Positions 49,691-61,154 of a DNA stretch of 64,000 bases are shown here, in pieces. The notes below the pieces were generated by a model. That model was given only the letters and a program-made list of their open reading frames with translations. It was not told the DNA's origin and searched no databases. Where the stretch lies: assembly GCA_964017235.1 (NCBI GenBank), contig OZ024927.1, positions 52,023,293 through 52,087,292 of the forward strand. The letters are read 5' to 3'. Numbering within the stretch: position 1 is the first letter of the stretch; every line of letters starts with the position of its first letter. The position numbers and the translations under genes are program-made. This DNA is from Sabellastarte sp. h YS-2021 (lineage: Eukaryota; Annelida; Polychaeta; Sabellida; Sabellidae).

Positions 49691-50415
49691 GTGGTAGGGT
49701 ATATTACATTTTTATGAAACAAAAGTAAAAATTTTGAAACTTTTAAAATTATTTTCCTGCCTAATTGCAAGATATTTTAAAGCTCAAAATCTGCCAAATG
49801 TCTTAGGGGAAATTAAAAAATTTCTTAAAGGATAAAAGGTTACAAGGTTGAATCCAAAGGTAAAAAAACTTCCCCCCCCCCCAAATGTCAGATCTTTGAG
49901 TGGGTCGGTGTAATGCTTTTTGTTTGAGAATTTTTTTTAACAGTAGCTGATTAATTGTTTTTGGAAGATTCGGGTGGTCCTGAAAAAGACCTTTAAATTG
50001 TTTACAGCAGTGGTCTTGAAAAGGACCGATTGGAGGCTTGGCAGGTGTTCTACTGGGCTGGGCCGGAGGCTGCTGATGTTCTTGCTGTGAGGAGGCTGGT
50101 GCTGGCATATTGGCTGATGAAAACTGCTGTGGTGGGTCAATCTGTTGCTAGTTCATCACAGACTGAAGATTTCCAAAGAAGCTTGAAGGTCCTGGTATGT
50201 TGTATTCCAAAGAAGCTTGAAAGTCCTGATGTGTTGGCTTTCCTGTAGCAGACGCAACTGATGGAGGGTTGAAGTGCTTCGTCAGTGTCAATGTGAATGT
50301 TAGTGGTCTTGAAGATCCAGCCTGTTTGTTGTCAATGACTAGGAAGGAAGCCGGCTGCCCTCTAGACTGATGCTGCTGTCTGCAAGTCTTGTTCCACTAA
50401 TCCTTACACCTCTGA
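49691..50415. other. Spacer inside the right Harbinger copy
   Basis: Absent from the left copy. A reverse-strand Pro/Gln-rich frame (PAPASSQQEHQQPPAQPSRT) lies here. It may be the middle part of the accessory gene or unrelated. Confidence 0.4.
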
Positions 50416-51383
50416 TGCCAGGTAGTTTTAGAAGGCTGTACGTGTTGTGTTCTGCATTGGCCCGAGGAATGATGACAGCAGGCTTCTCATCTGTGGGAAC
50501 TGGTCTATGACCTACTTGTTGACCGAAGAGGGCCCTGAAGATGCAGTGGGGCTTGTGACGTGTTGAGGCTGTAACGTGGTGTCTGTTGGCTGCATGCTGA
50601 TCTCTATACTATTTGTGACAGTCAAAGCTCAGAAGATGTTGTGTGCAGGAGTAGCTGAAGCACTGCTTCCTCAGGACTGGGACTTGAAGCCTGAAAATTT
50701 GCAGAGTCCCTTGCGCCTGATGTGTGACCTCAGGAATCAAAACTTGTCCTGTATCCAACTCTGATGTTCCGTCATCTCCTTCAGGGCCTGTCCAGACTTT
50801 GGTTACATCAGCTTCCCGTAATGTGTCCTTTGCGAGTCAAACCAGGTCTCACATACCTTGGCAGACAACTTGCAACTGGGGCAAACCGCTCCCAGAGATA
50901 CTCCTTTCTTGTTTTGTCTTTAAAATGTTCACTATTCTTGTCGTACAACTCCTCGTAGTCCTTCACATACTCCACAATAATAGCCTTCTCGTCAGAATCA
51001 GTAAGATAGAGGCTGGTCATGTATCCCTTCTTGTATCGCAACTGTGATGGTCCCTGGCACTCCTCCAGCAGCCTCTGTTTCAGTGTCAGTTTTTTCTGCC
51101 CTGGGCCTTTTTTCTGCAACTCTTGCAAGTGTGATTCCTCCACATTTGCCTCCTCCCTCCTTGCCTCCTCCTCCCTCTGATGCTGTTGTTGTGCCTCCTC
51201 CCTCCCCTGCCTCCCATGCTGGATATTTGACACTGTGTCCCCCAGCTCAAATTCAGGAACACTATCAGTGGGAACTCCTATCTTCCTCACTTTTCTGCCT
51301 TTCTCAGGACCCATTGTCAAGTAATAAGCAGCAGCCTTTTTGTAAAAGATAAAATCTCTCAAATATGAAGTCAGCCAACTCAA
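50416..51383 (-). pseudogene. PIF/Harbinger MADF-type accessory gene, right copy
   Basis: The longest open part is 191 residues (51383 to 50808): MSWLTSYLRDFIFYKKAAAY, GPEKGRKVRKIGVPTDSVPE, a Gln/Glu-rich coil, then LTDSDEKAIIVEYVKDYEEL and WERFAPVASCLP, which fit the MADF/SANT-like DNA-binding domain paired with PIF transposases. A frameshift after about residue 178 is needed to continue to the THYGKL-type end. The second half persists in another frame to about 50420. Confidence 0.75.
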
Positions 51384-52049
51384 AACTGCCCTAGATAATT
51401 GTAAAAAACAAACTGCTATTCTTGAAATTTCATATTTTTAAATGTAAAATACATTTTTATGAAGAAAAATATACATACCTACCATATGAAAACAGCAAAT
51501 CACCCTCCCGCCTGCCCCGCTTTTTAAAAAAGACCTTTTTCCAGCATTTATGTTTATTCACAAAAAGAATGAACTGTTTCTGTATTACTGCGCATGGCAG
51601 AGTGAGTTAGGTCACCAGGGGTCAAAGGGTAGCAAGTATATAGGTTTAAAGAGGGTCTCCCCGTATATTTTAAATTCTATGTATAGTATACGTGGCGGTT
51701 ACTGAACGCCAAGCCAAGCTTAACCCAAGTGTTTTCATATGGTAGGTAAATACATTTTTCTTCATAAAAATGTATTTTTCATTTAAACATATGAAAATTT
51801 AAGAGGCGTCATTTGGACATTACTTTGACTGAGTGTTTTAAACAGGAGACTTCTGATTTGGTTTGAAATAGTTGTGAAACTAGTTGGAAATGGATTGGAT
51901 TGTGTTTGGAAATTTGTTGGAAATTTGAGCAACACCAGCTGAAAATAAAAGTTTTGGAATTAATGGTTAGTCCTGATAAAGACTGATAGTAGTCCAGAAA
52001 AGGACTGATAGATGCCAGCTTCTGACCCAGACTTGTTGGTTGACACATC

Positions 52050-53196
52050 TCAGGTCCTGTCCTCCTGCCTAGCCAATGCCCCCATGAGATTGAAGTAGTC
52101 CTTCAGTAGTTCTCTTTGATATTTGGCCTCCCCCGAAGGATTCCTGTAGTTCTCATTTGGCACATATACCACCTGTTCATTCTGTTGGGCTGCTACATCA
52201 TTTTCTGGGGCTGGTGCCCTGTCTGCCCCATCGTGATGTGTTCTCAGCATGTTGTGCAACACCACACATGTAAATACAATGTTTCTGACAACCCTTGGCC
52301 TTTGATCCATGGTGCCCAGTAGTACCCTAAAGCCTCTCAATAAGATTCTAAAGGTGTTTTCAACCACCCTCCTGCCACTAGAGAGCCTGTAGTTGGCTAT
52401 ACCCGTTCTTCCCTTGTCAGTTGCCTTCTGCTGTAGGGTTTCACCATTCATGGCATCAAGGCAAAGGTGTCATCACCCAGCAAGAAGTAGTGTAAGTCTG
52501 ATCCTCCCTCCACCAAAGGTTCAGGAGCTGGAAGCCCCAAGCTGGCATCCTCGATCTTCTCCCTCAAATCACTTCTGTTGAAAATCTGCATCAATTCAGG
52601 AACCACTAGACCCACAGTCCATCCACAAGAATCTGTGTTCTGTGTCCACCAGGGCCAGAAGAATTAGGGAAAAGAAGCCCTTGTAGTTCTGAACTTCTCC
52701 TCCACCCTTTCCATTTATCAGGGGCAGTGCAAGTATTCGTCATGGAATTCAGCAAGGATGGCTCGGCAGACCTGGGGGATTAATTTGCAGATGGTGGTGC
52801 AGCCAAACAACCAGTGATACTGTAAGGATGTTTATCCAGTGGGCAGGTGTCTTAGGGTTATTGCAAGTTTCAGTCCAACTTCTAATGGCTTCCTAATATT
52901 GGTGACTGACTTCTTGATGTGGTAGTGTATACGTTCCTTGATGAAGTCCAAAAAGGAAGGTGGCAACCGACAAAATTCTGGTATCCTGGGATGTCTGTGT
53001 GTATGAGGTTGGCCAGAAGGTTGCTGCAGCATCCCTTTTCTTGCCTTTGAAGGTTCCAGGGCATGACCCAGGGGTTGGATGGCTTTCTTCTTCTCCTGAG
53101 GGCTGGCTGGGGCTGAGGCTGTGGTGGTGGCTGTAGGGCAAGTGATGGTGCTGGGTTCAAATGTGTGCTCTGTCTTCCCATCAAGATGCAAATCAA
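52050..53196 (-). pseudogene. PIF/Harbinger transposase (HARBI1/DDE_Tnp_4), decayed
   Basis: From 53191, FCRLPPSFLDFIKERIHYHI then RKPLEVGLKLAITLRHLPTG is the helical N-terminus. Near 52680, NYKGFFSLILLALVDTEHRF is the core around the second catalytic region, followed by a stop. 52451-52050 reads TGIANYRLSSGRRVVENTFR and FTCVVLHNMLRTHHDG, the C-terminal block. Several frameshifts and stops are present, and the part that should hold the first catalytic Asp (DGKH-type) between 52740 and 52700 is missing. It cannot make an active enzyme. Confidence 0.85.
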
Positions 53197-53790
53197 AATA
53201 TTAAACTCAGTAAAAATCAGAAGTATCCTAGTAAGCTGATGTATGAGGTCTGTGATATGTAACTGGTATCTTTGCAGTGATAAATAATGTTTTTTGCCAA
53301 CCAGAGGGGTTTATGTAGTGTTGGATCAATCCCGACTCTGGATCCCAACTCCAGGATTTAAAGTCGAGTCGGGGTGAGTCTGGAAAATACTCCCAGTCCT
53401 GTCTGTTTCAGTACCTTGTCGGAGGGTGCTATGGCTTGTCTATTAGGGGTTTATGGCTCGTCTTGGTAGTTTCCAGTCTTGTCATGGAGAAAATGATCCT
53501 GACCCCGAGTCAGGTCAGGATCTGGATTCAGACAAGCCGGTATGTTCTACATCCTGTCAGGAAGATGTAACTACCCATCATTTTTGTGTGCCTTTTTGTG
53601 GTTTTGTCCCTGATTCCACAACTTTTGCAACCAACCCTAGAGTCGTGGAGTCAGTTACTGGGTCGGTTCAAGTGGAATACCGCCATAAAGCTAAATGCTC
53701 AATCTGATGTCAACTTAAAGAATCTTACCCTAGAAATAGAATTAGGTTGTTAAAATGGTAAATTAAAAACTTTTTGTTGCAACAAAAACA
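53197..53790. other. Flank of the Harbinger block
   Basis: No gene. GGATCAATCCCGACTCTGGA and similar GC-richer words suggest more old repeat sequence; unassigned. Confidence 0.35.
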
Positions 53791-53792
53791 AC

Positions 53793-53870
53793 TTATAATA
53801 TTAATAATAATAATAAAAACAATTTTATAATAATAATAATAAAAACAGTAATAATAATAATAATGTATTA
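53793..53870. repeat. AAT microsatellite
   Basis: Imperfect AATAATAATAATAAAAAC runs. Confidence 0.85.
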
Positions 53871-53989
53871 TAACAGGTACCAACATCAACAACTAAATAG
53901 TTAATTATAATATCAAAATTTATAATGTATAATCATGTTCTATATAAAAAAAAAATTAAAATTATAATAATGCAAAGGGTGACCTGTGT

Positions 53990-54265
53990 CATCATCATTA
54001 CGAGTGTCAGGAACCTCGGAGTGGTGTTTGACTCTAATTTCAATTTCTCAAACCACGTGTCACAGGTCATTAAGTCCACTAGAGTACATACAAGAGACCT
54101 CTACAGAATTTGTCCCCTTTTAGACCTGAATACATCAGTCCTGCCAGTGAATGCTTTGGTGAGCAGCAGGCTGGACTACTGTAATTCACTCTTCTTATCC
54201 CTCACTGATTTTGAGTTAAGGAGATTGCAGCTAGTCCAAAATTCACTCTGCAGGGTTGTCACCCA
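53990..54265 (+). pseudogene. LINE (CR1/L2-type) reverse-transcriptase C-terminal part, 5' half
   Basis: Frame: VRNLGVVFDSNFNFSNHVSQ, VIKSTRVHTRDLYRICPLLD, LVSSRLDYCNSLF, FELRRLQLVQNSLCRVVTHP. This is the standard segment after the RT core. It breaks off at the element that starts at 54266 and resumes at 56687. Confidence 0.88.
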
Positions 54266-56686
54266 CCCAGATAGCAAGACTCTGTAGGGCCACCGCTGGC
54301 CCACTGGCGGCATAGCTGTCGGACCGACGTTGGCTGCAGGCGGTGGCCAGCCGTTGGCGTGACCGGCTGATAGGCAGTGGTCCACCGTTGGTAGCCGACA
54401 ATAAGGTTTTCTGATGGTCCTTCAGTGGCCCACTGTCGGCAGCCAATGATAAGCTTTTCTATTGGCCCACCAGTGGCCCACCTTCAGTAGCCGACAAGGT
54501 TGACTGGTGGTCCACCAGTGGCCCACTGTTGGGTGCCATCAAAGGTGGTTCTCTGGTGGCGTGACCAGCTTATAGACAGTGGCCCACTGTTGGCAGCCAA
54601 CAATAAGGTTTACTGGTGGCCCATCAGTGGCCCACTGTTGAGTGCCATCAGTGGTGGTTCTCTGGTGGCATGACCAGCTGATAGACAGTGGTCCACTGTT
54701 GGCAGCCAACAATAAGGTTTACTAGTGGCCCATCAGTGGCCCACTGGCTTTTAGGCCGGTGGATGTGTCGGTCTGACATTGGCAAGCCACCGGTAAAATT
54801 TTACTACCACTATAATATAGCATCAGCCAATCAGATTGCAGCATGAAGTTATGTGGCCATTGTTTAACAGAAAGCAAATAATTGACAGATTGTGGGTGGA
54901 TTTTAGTTAAGGGAATCCCTAATAAGTCACATGACCAAACATAAACAATGGTGGAACAGTATCTTAGGATGACATGTTCCATAGTCAAACAATAAAATTA
55001 TAATGTTCAGAAACAACTTTTCTTACTGTGAATTTCTAATGAGAATGTAATTATTTTTATGTCTAAAATTGTTAAATAGTTAGTTAAAAATTGTGGGCCC
55101 ACTGAAATATGATTTTTAGACATACCATAATAAATAATTTTTTACTAAGTGTCTCAATATCCCCTATTATTGCTCGCCGCCATCTTGAATAAAAAGCCAC
55201 CATTGGCCCACCGTTGGCCCAACCTTGGCAGCCTGAGTTTTGGTTGGCAAGCCTTCACTGGGCCAGCGTTGGCATGGGTAATTCGGCCACTGATTGGAAT
55301 ATATTTCATGGGTAATTATTCCTTTCAACTTAAGAAACTTTATATTTTATCGGACACATACATATTGCAGCTAGTGGACCAAGGGTCGTCCAGTGGTGGC
55401 TACACCTCAACCCCAATTAATAGGGTTTTGATTTAATATATTTTTCTCCTGTACATGTTTTATGGTTTGTTTACAGGGGAAACTTTCACTTCTGTTAACT
55501 TTTCTGTGTAATTATCAGATGATTTTATTGATTAGATCTAAAATCCGGGTGGAAATTAGAAAATTCCCATCAGTGGCCCATCAATCATAGCTTATATACC
55601 ACTGATATAGTTGGTGGGCTGCCAGTGGTAAATCTTGGAAGAAATTTGTGGCCCAAGAATGGGAAGAAAAGAAATATATATTAAGGCAGAGATGTGACAT
55701 CTGTTATTTCAAAATGTTGGTGTCTTGGTGATATACACACACATACATAAAGTATCCAATTACTTTGCCATCTGTGGGCCACCGGTGGGCCAACAGTATG
55801 TGTACCATGCAGGCAGAAGGTGGACCACTGATGGACCACCAGTGGCAAATCTTACAATTTTTTTATGTAATAAAATTCAGAACAGCTACTTTTGGAAAGT
55901 AATTCACTTGAAACAAATGAATTTAAGCCAAGACAGCCTCTCTTCAAGATCTGTCAAAACAAATGCCGTTCAGCAGAGCTTGAGGTGTAGCCACCAGAGG
56001 ACCACCATTGGTCCACCAACTAAGTATAGCTCTTACAGATGATAGTTGCATGTGTCAGACAAAAACAAATTCTGCGATAGTTTTAGGTTGCATCAAAAAA
56101 CAAATTTATATCAAAAGGAAAAAAATGAAAATATCTTTCTTTAACCTTCACTAAAAATATATATATATATGTGCCACCAGTGGCCCACTGGCTGCCCATC
56201 ATGGGTCATGTACTACTTATGTAGTGGGTGGACCATTGATGGACCACCTGTGGCAAATATATAAAGTAATAAAGTGGAGAAAAGACTGACTGAGCAAAAT
56301 GAAGGAATACAGAATAAGTTTGTTAAAAAATGACATTAACTTATGTTAAGTGAAAGAAAACACACATTTTATCTAATTTTTCCCAGGATTTTACACCAGT
56401 GGGTGTAGGCTGGTACCTGAGCTACAGCCACTGACTCTGGTAGTTGGTGGGCCAACAGTGGGCCACGCAATGTATTTATATTTTGAAATAATGTGTTTTT
56501 AACATTGAATATTGTTAAATAATATGTCAGAAAACAGTATTTGAGGTTGCTTTTGAAGTTGTTTATAATGCTTTAAAATTTTGAAAAAAATGCAGTCAGT
56601 GGGCCACCAGTGGCTCAGTGGTGGCCCACAAGCTATATTTTGCCACCCATAGCCAATGGTGGCCCACTAGCGTCTTGCTATCTGGG
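54266..56686. mobile_element. 2.4-kb inverted-end element packed with GGCCCAC/CCAGTGG repeats
   Basis: Ends CCCAGATAGCAAGAC and GTCTTGCTATCTGGG are exact inverted copies, and the next bases also pair (CTCTGTAGGGCC against GCTAGTGGGCC). Inside, about 30 short words like GGCCCACCAGTGGCCCAC lie in units of about 113 bp at 54340-54750 and are scattered to 56660. No transposase frame of any length was seen. It splits one LINE, so it inserted after it. Superfamily unresolved. Confidence 0.82.
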
Positions 56687-57222
56687 CGTTCCTCTAAATT
56701 TTCTCACATTACCCCTCAACTAAAAAAAACTCCACTGGCTTCCAGTCAGATACAGGGTACAATTCAAAATTGGTCTTATTACATACAAAATTCTCAACCA
56801 GGGTCAACCAGTTTACCTAAGAGAATTAGTCCACCCCTACTACTCTTCCAGAAACACAAGGTGAAGTACCCCCAAACTCAAGTTCTTCAAACCCCCACCT
56901 TCGATCACAGAGTTCACAAATCAATAAAACACTTTTCTAACCCCTTCAGTCACTGTCCCCCTGCCCTTTGAAAATCTTTCCCTTTCCATGTAAGAAACAG
57001 TCCCGCTGTTGCATTTTTTAGGAAGCACCTTAATACTCACCTCTTCAGCTCTAGCTTCCCAACTTAGTCTTTCTTCCCTCCCGGTCAGACCCACAATCCT
57101 GGATTACCAACCTTGAATGCCCCTCGACTTCCCTACGATAATGATTTTGTTCAATTAGTACACTGAGTTCCCCTTTGTGGGGAAGATATTGCGCTTGCAA
57201 AGCAGTAGATTAGATGGATTAG
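56687..57222 (+). pseudogene. LINE (CR1/L2-type) 3' half, after the split
   Basis: RSSKFSHITPQLKKTPLASS, with FDHRVHKSIKHFSNPFSHCP, continues the protein interrupted at 54266. The 3' UTR words CACAATCCTGGATTACCAAC and CAAAGCAGTAGATTAGATGG match the tail at 11.8-12.1 kb. Confidence 0.85.
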
Positions 57223-58270
57223 ATTTGGTCAGATACTTACACACGGAAAGTCAGCTTTAAAACTTTTCTGGTAAGTGATGACTGGTTTTTTTTATCATCT
57301 GATTCCAAAAAGACAAAAGTTATGGAAAAATGATTCTTTATATTCAAACATCACATTGCAGATCATTCCCTCCTGAGATATATTTTCAAATGAAACCTAT
57401 TTCTCCCCAAAAATCTTAGAATATTAAACCCATTGTACAGGCACATTCACATTGACTTTGTACTCTAATTTGTACATATTTTTCAATAAATATCCTTAAA
57501 TATATACTGGTATTTCAAAATATTCTATATACATGAATATATTTATTTGCACTTATGAATATATCAGCAATACATATTGATTAAACAATTTTATTTTGTA
57601 ATGTAGTTCTTGGTAAATTCCTGGAATTACATGCATTTAATTTCTGTGAGGGTTTGTTTTCAGTAAAAACATATTCACATGAGGATGGATGCAGTTATAA
57701 TAAGGAACAGAACAGAGCAGAACTTTACTTGCACTTGAAGATCTCGGGTGCAATGTACATTTAAATGTCAACTTACAAAAAAAAAGCATTATTTACAGTG
57801 AGGGAAAAAATTACATTTCATTTTAATAGACTATCCTTCTTGTAAGAATCTCTCATTTTAAAACAATGATAAACATAACCTACTAAACTTTGTATTAAAT
57901 TTTATCTTATGACATTATTTGTAGAAAAAACTGAATAGCTGCAATTTGATGCATATTTGTTTCAAATATCTGTATATAGACTACATATTGATATCAGGTG
58001 ATATTCATCTTCAACACATTTTAACGTTTGTTTCAGGCAGTATGTACAAAACCTTCATGTCAGAGTATTACTTTGCCTATTACCAATAGTATTACCAATT
58101 TCCACATTTAACTTGTGATTTACACAACAAAACTTACTCGAGGCTACCTGTTACTTCCTTCCAATCAAGAATCAGAATATATATTTTTCAATTTCAAATA
58201 TACTTTTATATTTATGGTTGTGGTCCAGCTTGGGTAGACTGTTAATATCATTGTGCCATTCTTGTAAGAA
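57223..58270. other. AT-rich intergenic sequence
   Basis: Nothing recognisable. Confidence 0.5.
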
Positions 58271-58930
58271 ATTAACCTTGACTGTCATGAATTTATTAAC
58301 ATCTCCAAGTCCTTGTTTAACTCCTTGTTTTCATTGCCTTTTTGTGTACCCCCATGGCTGAACACTATGACATTTGTCTTGTCAAAATTTACTTGGAATT
58401 CCTGATATTTGACAAAATTTTTCTTACATAATTATTTATTTGATATTGTAGTCTCCACACTTGGTCAGAAAACTGTGCTATATCATCTGCATAAAGCAGC
58501 ATGAACAAGTGACAAAAATTTTATCTAGATGAACACCCAGGCTTTCCTTTTCACAATTCTATTTATACATGCTGTTTATTCATGCTGACAAGTGTTTATA
58601 TGTTGACATTAATGTAGAAATAAATTTACCAGGAACTCCCAAATGTATTAACTTATGAAACAAAATAAGGTGCAGGACTCTGTCAAACGCTTTTGAAAAG
58701 TCAATGAAAATTCAATGAAACCTCACTTTTACTTTACATAGATATTTAGTGAAAATAGCATGAAAGACAAAAATATGATCTCTTGTGCATGTGCCTTGTC
58801 TAAACCAATTTGTTCTTCAAGAAATATTTCCACTGGAAATTGAGATATCAGGTATTCAAGGCATGTAGGGTACACAAACGTTTGGGATTCAGTCACTGTG
58901 TGATATTAATAATATTGTAACAGCTAGATT
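58270..58930 (-). pseudogene. LINE reverse-transcriptase remnant with YADD box
   Basis: Read in reverse: EEQIG/GLDKAHAQEI-like start, FIDFSKAFDRVLHLILFHKL (58715 downward), IHLGVPGKFIS, then LYADDIAQFSDQVWRLQ (catalytic box 58476-58496) and VNFDKTNVIVFSHGG. Several frameshifts and stops. A separate LINE type from the CR1/L2 at 54-57 kb; it may pair with the tail at 37.2-37.8 kb. Confidence 0.78.
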
Positions 58931-59314
58931 TCCTTGGTTTCTGCATATTTGTGATATCAAGTAATGTTTAGTGCCAAATGAAAGGTCCTTTATGGTCCAT
59001 GGGCTGTAACGTTTCATGGTGTGCCTGTAAAAACCTCTAATGCCCTACAAAATCACATTATGGTACTCATATACTAGAATCAGGTGGAGATGAAATGACA
59101 TTTTTGTAACTAGTCCTCATTAACTGATGACCACTGGTGCAGTATGCTTCTATATATTTTGATTGTGTTTTCCAAAATATGGTAAATAAGACAAAAAGGT
59201 AATTTAATTAAAACATATTACACAAACAGAATTTTGAACCACTTGTTAGTCGAATCTTTGATTCGAGTTATGTACTGAGTTGCGGCCACGATTTTAAATT
59301 GGCTGTTTAAGCCC

Positions 59315-59503
59315 TTAAATATCAAATTCTGCATAATATTTCTTCACATATCTGTACATTAAGGTGTATATTATACACTCTGCCATTTTGAAGATTTTTA
59401 ATGCCTTTATTAAGTTATATTTTATGAAGTAAAAAGCATGTCTGGCACTTCGTCTGGCTTTCTCTAAGGACCCGTATGTCCTAGAAACTATTGTGTTTGC
59501 CAT
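59315..59503 (-). CDS. Small hypothetical ORF, 62 residues
   Basis: MANTIVSRTYGSLEKARRSA begins in a good context (TTACAATGG) and is basic and amphipathic at its start, somewhat like a mitochondrial presequence. Upstream on this strand lie GATTGGCT (CCAAT-like) and TGACGTCA (CRE-like) near 59690-59740. No homologue was recognised, and no splice donor was placed. It could be chance. Confidence 0.2.
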   Translation of the reverse strand: MANTIVSRTYGSLEKARRSARHAFYFIKYNLIKALKIFKMAECIIYTLMYRYVKKYYAEFDI

Positions 59504-59693
59504 TGTAATGGCCTACTCGAACGAATCTTTTTTAACGGTTTCGTCTGCTGGTTTCTAGACGTGGAAACCCCAATTAATTTATTGGTCTGCTGGTTTATCA
59601 CGCAGTCACTGTTAATGTAAAATTGTTGTCTGCGCATCTACAGCCTATTACTAATTTGTGAAACAAATAAACCGCAAAGAAATTAATGAATGA

Positions 59694-59745
59694 AGTGACG
59701 TCACGGTAGTACTACACATTTATTGTTCAGCCAATCAGATTCGAG
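59694..59745 (-). promoter_or_regulatory. CRE-like and CCAAT-like motifs
   Basis: TGACGTCA and ATTGGCT occur within 50 bp, about 200 bp upstream of the small reverse ORF. Chance is possible. Confidence 0.25.
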
Positions 59746-59819
59746 AACACCTCTGGCAGAGACAATGAAAATATTCAAACTCTGTAGTTCTACATTCAAC
59801 CACTCGAAGGCACTTTTGC

Positions 59820-60980
59820 ATGTACTAGAAGTGAGTGATGAAAACGTGAGGCTACAATGGGGTTTCTAATAATATTTTACAAATATATACCAGTATCCAG
59901 CAATCTTTTACTGTCACCGCAGCTCACTCCGTGTTCTCGCAATATTTAAAACAAATAAAAAATCAAATGCTGGTAGTTGTACATCCACAGAGTGATAAAA
60001 ACGTGAAGCTACAATGGGGTTTCTAACAATATTTTACAAATATATAATCCAGCAATATTTTACTGTCACCGCACCTCACTCTGCCTTCTCGCAATATATG
60101 AAACAAATAAAATATCAAATGCTGGTAGTTGTACATCCACAGAGTGATGAAAACATGAGGCTACGATGGGGTTTCTAACAATATTTTACAAATATAAATC
60201 CAGCAATGTTTTACTGTCACCGCACCTCACTCTACCTTCTCGCAATATTTAAAACAAAATATCAAATGCTGGTAGTTGTACATCCACAGAGTGCTGAAAA
60301 CGTGAGGCTACAATGGGGTTTCTAACAATATTTTACAAATATATAATCCAGCAATATTTTACTGTCACCGCACCTCACTCTACCTTCTCGCAATATTTAA
60401 AACAAATAAAATATCAAATGCTGGTAGTTGTACACCCGCAGAGTGATGAAAACGTGAGGCTACGATGGGGTTTCTAACAACATTTTACAAATATATAATC
60501 CAGCAATATTTTACTGTCGCCGCACCTCACTCTGTCTTCTCGCAATAAAATATCAAATGCTGGTAGTTGTTCATCCACAGAGTGATGAAAACGTGAGGCC
60601 ACAATGGTGTTTCTAACAATATTTTACAAATATATATAATCCAGCAATATTTTACTGTCACGGCACCTCACTCCGTCTTCTCGCAATATTTAAAACAAAT
60701 AAAATATCAAATGCTGGTAGTTGTACACCCACAGAGTGATGAAAACGTGAGGCTACGATGGGGTTTCTAACAACATTTTACAAATATATAATCCAGCAAT
60801 ATTTTACTGTCACCGCACCTCACTCTGTCTTCTCGCAATATATAAAACAAAATATCAAATGCTGGTAGTTGTACACCCACAGAGTGATGAAAACGTGAGG
60901 CTACAATGGGGTTTCTAACAACATTTTACAAATATATAATCCAGCAATATTTTACTGTCACCGCACCTCACTCTGTCTTG
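59820..60980. repeat. 150-bp satellite array, about 8 units
   Basis: The word GATGAAAACGTGAGGCTAC recurs at 59837, 59993, 60146, 60293, 60445, 60594, 60738 and 60886, so spacing is 144-156 bp (mean near 150). Each unit has TTTTACTGTCACCGCACCTC and AATGCTGGTAGTTGTACA. Units differ by small indels. The same units sit in gene 1 intron 15. Confidence 0.93.
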
Positions 60981-61154
60981 CGGGCGATAATAGCAAGTTT
61001 ATAGATTTCAACACCCACTGCTGTCCTAAGATTCGACTCTGTGGCTGGCAGAATGCCAACCACTTCACCCTAGTTAAATATTTTAATGATTTATTAACAG
61101 GAGTCTTAAGTACCTGAAGCAACTGGAAATAGACCTAAAATAATGAAAAAGAAA

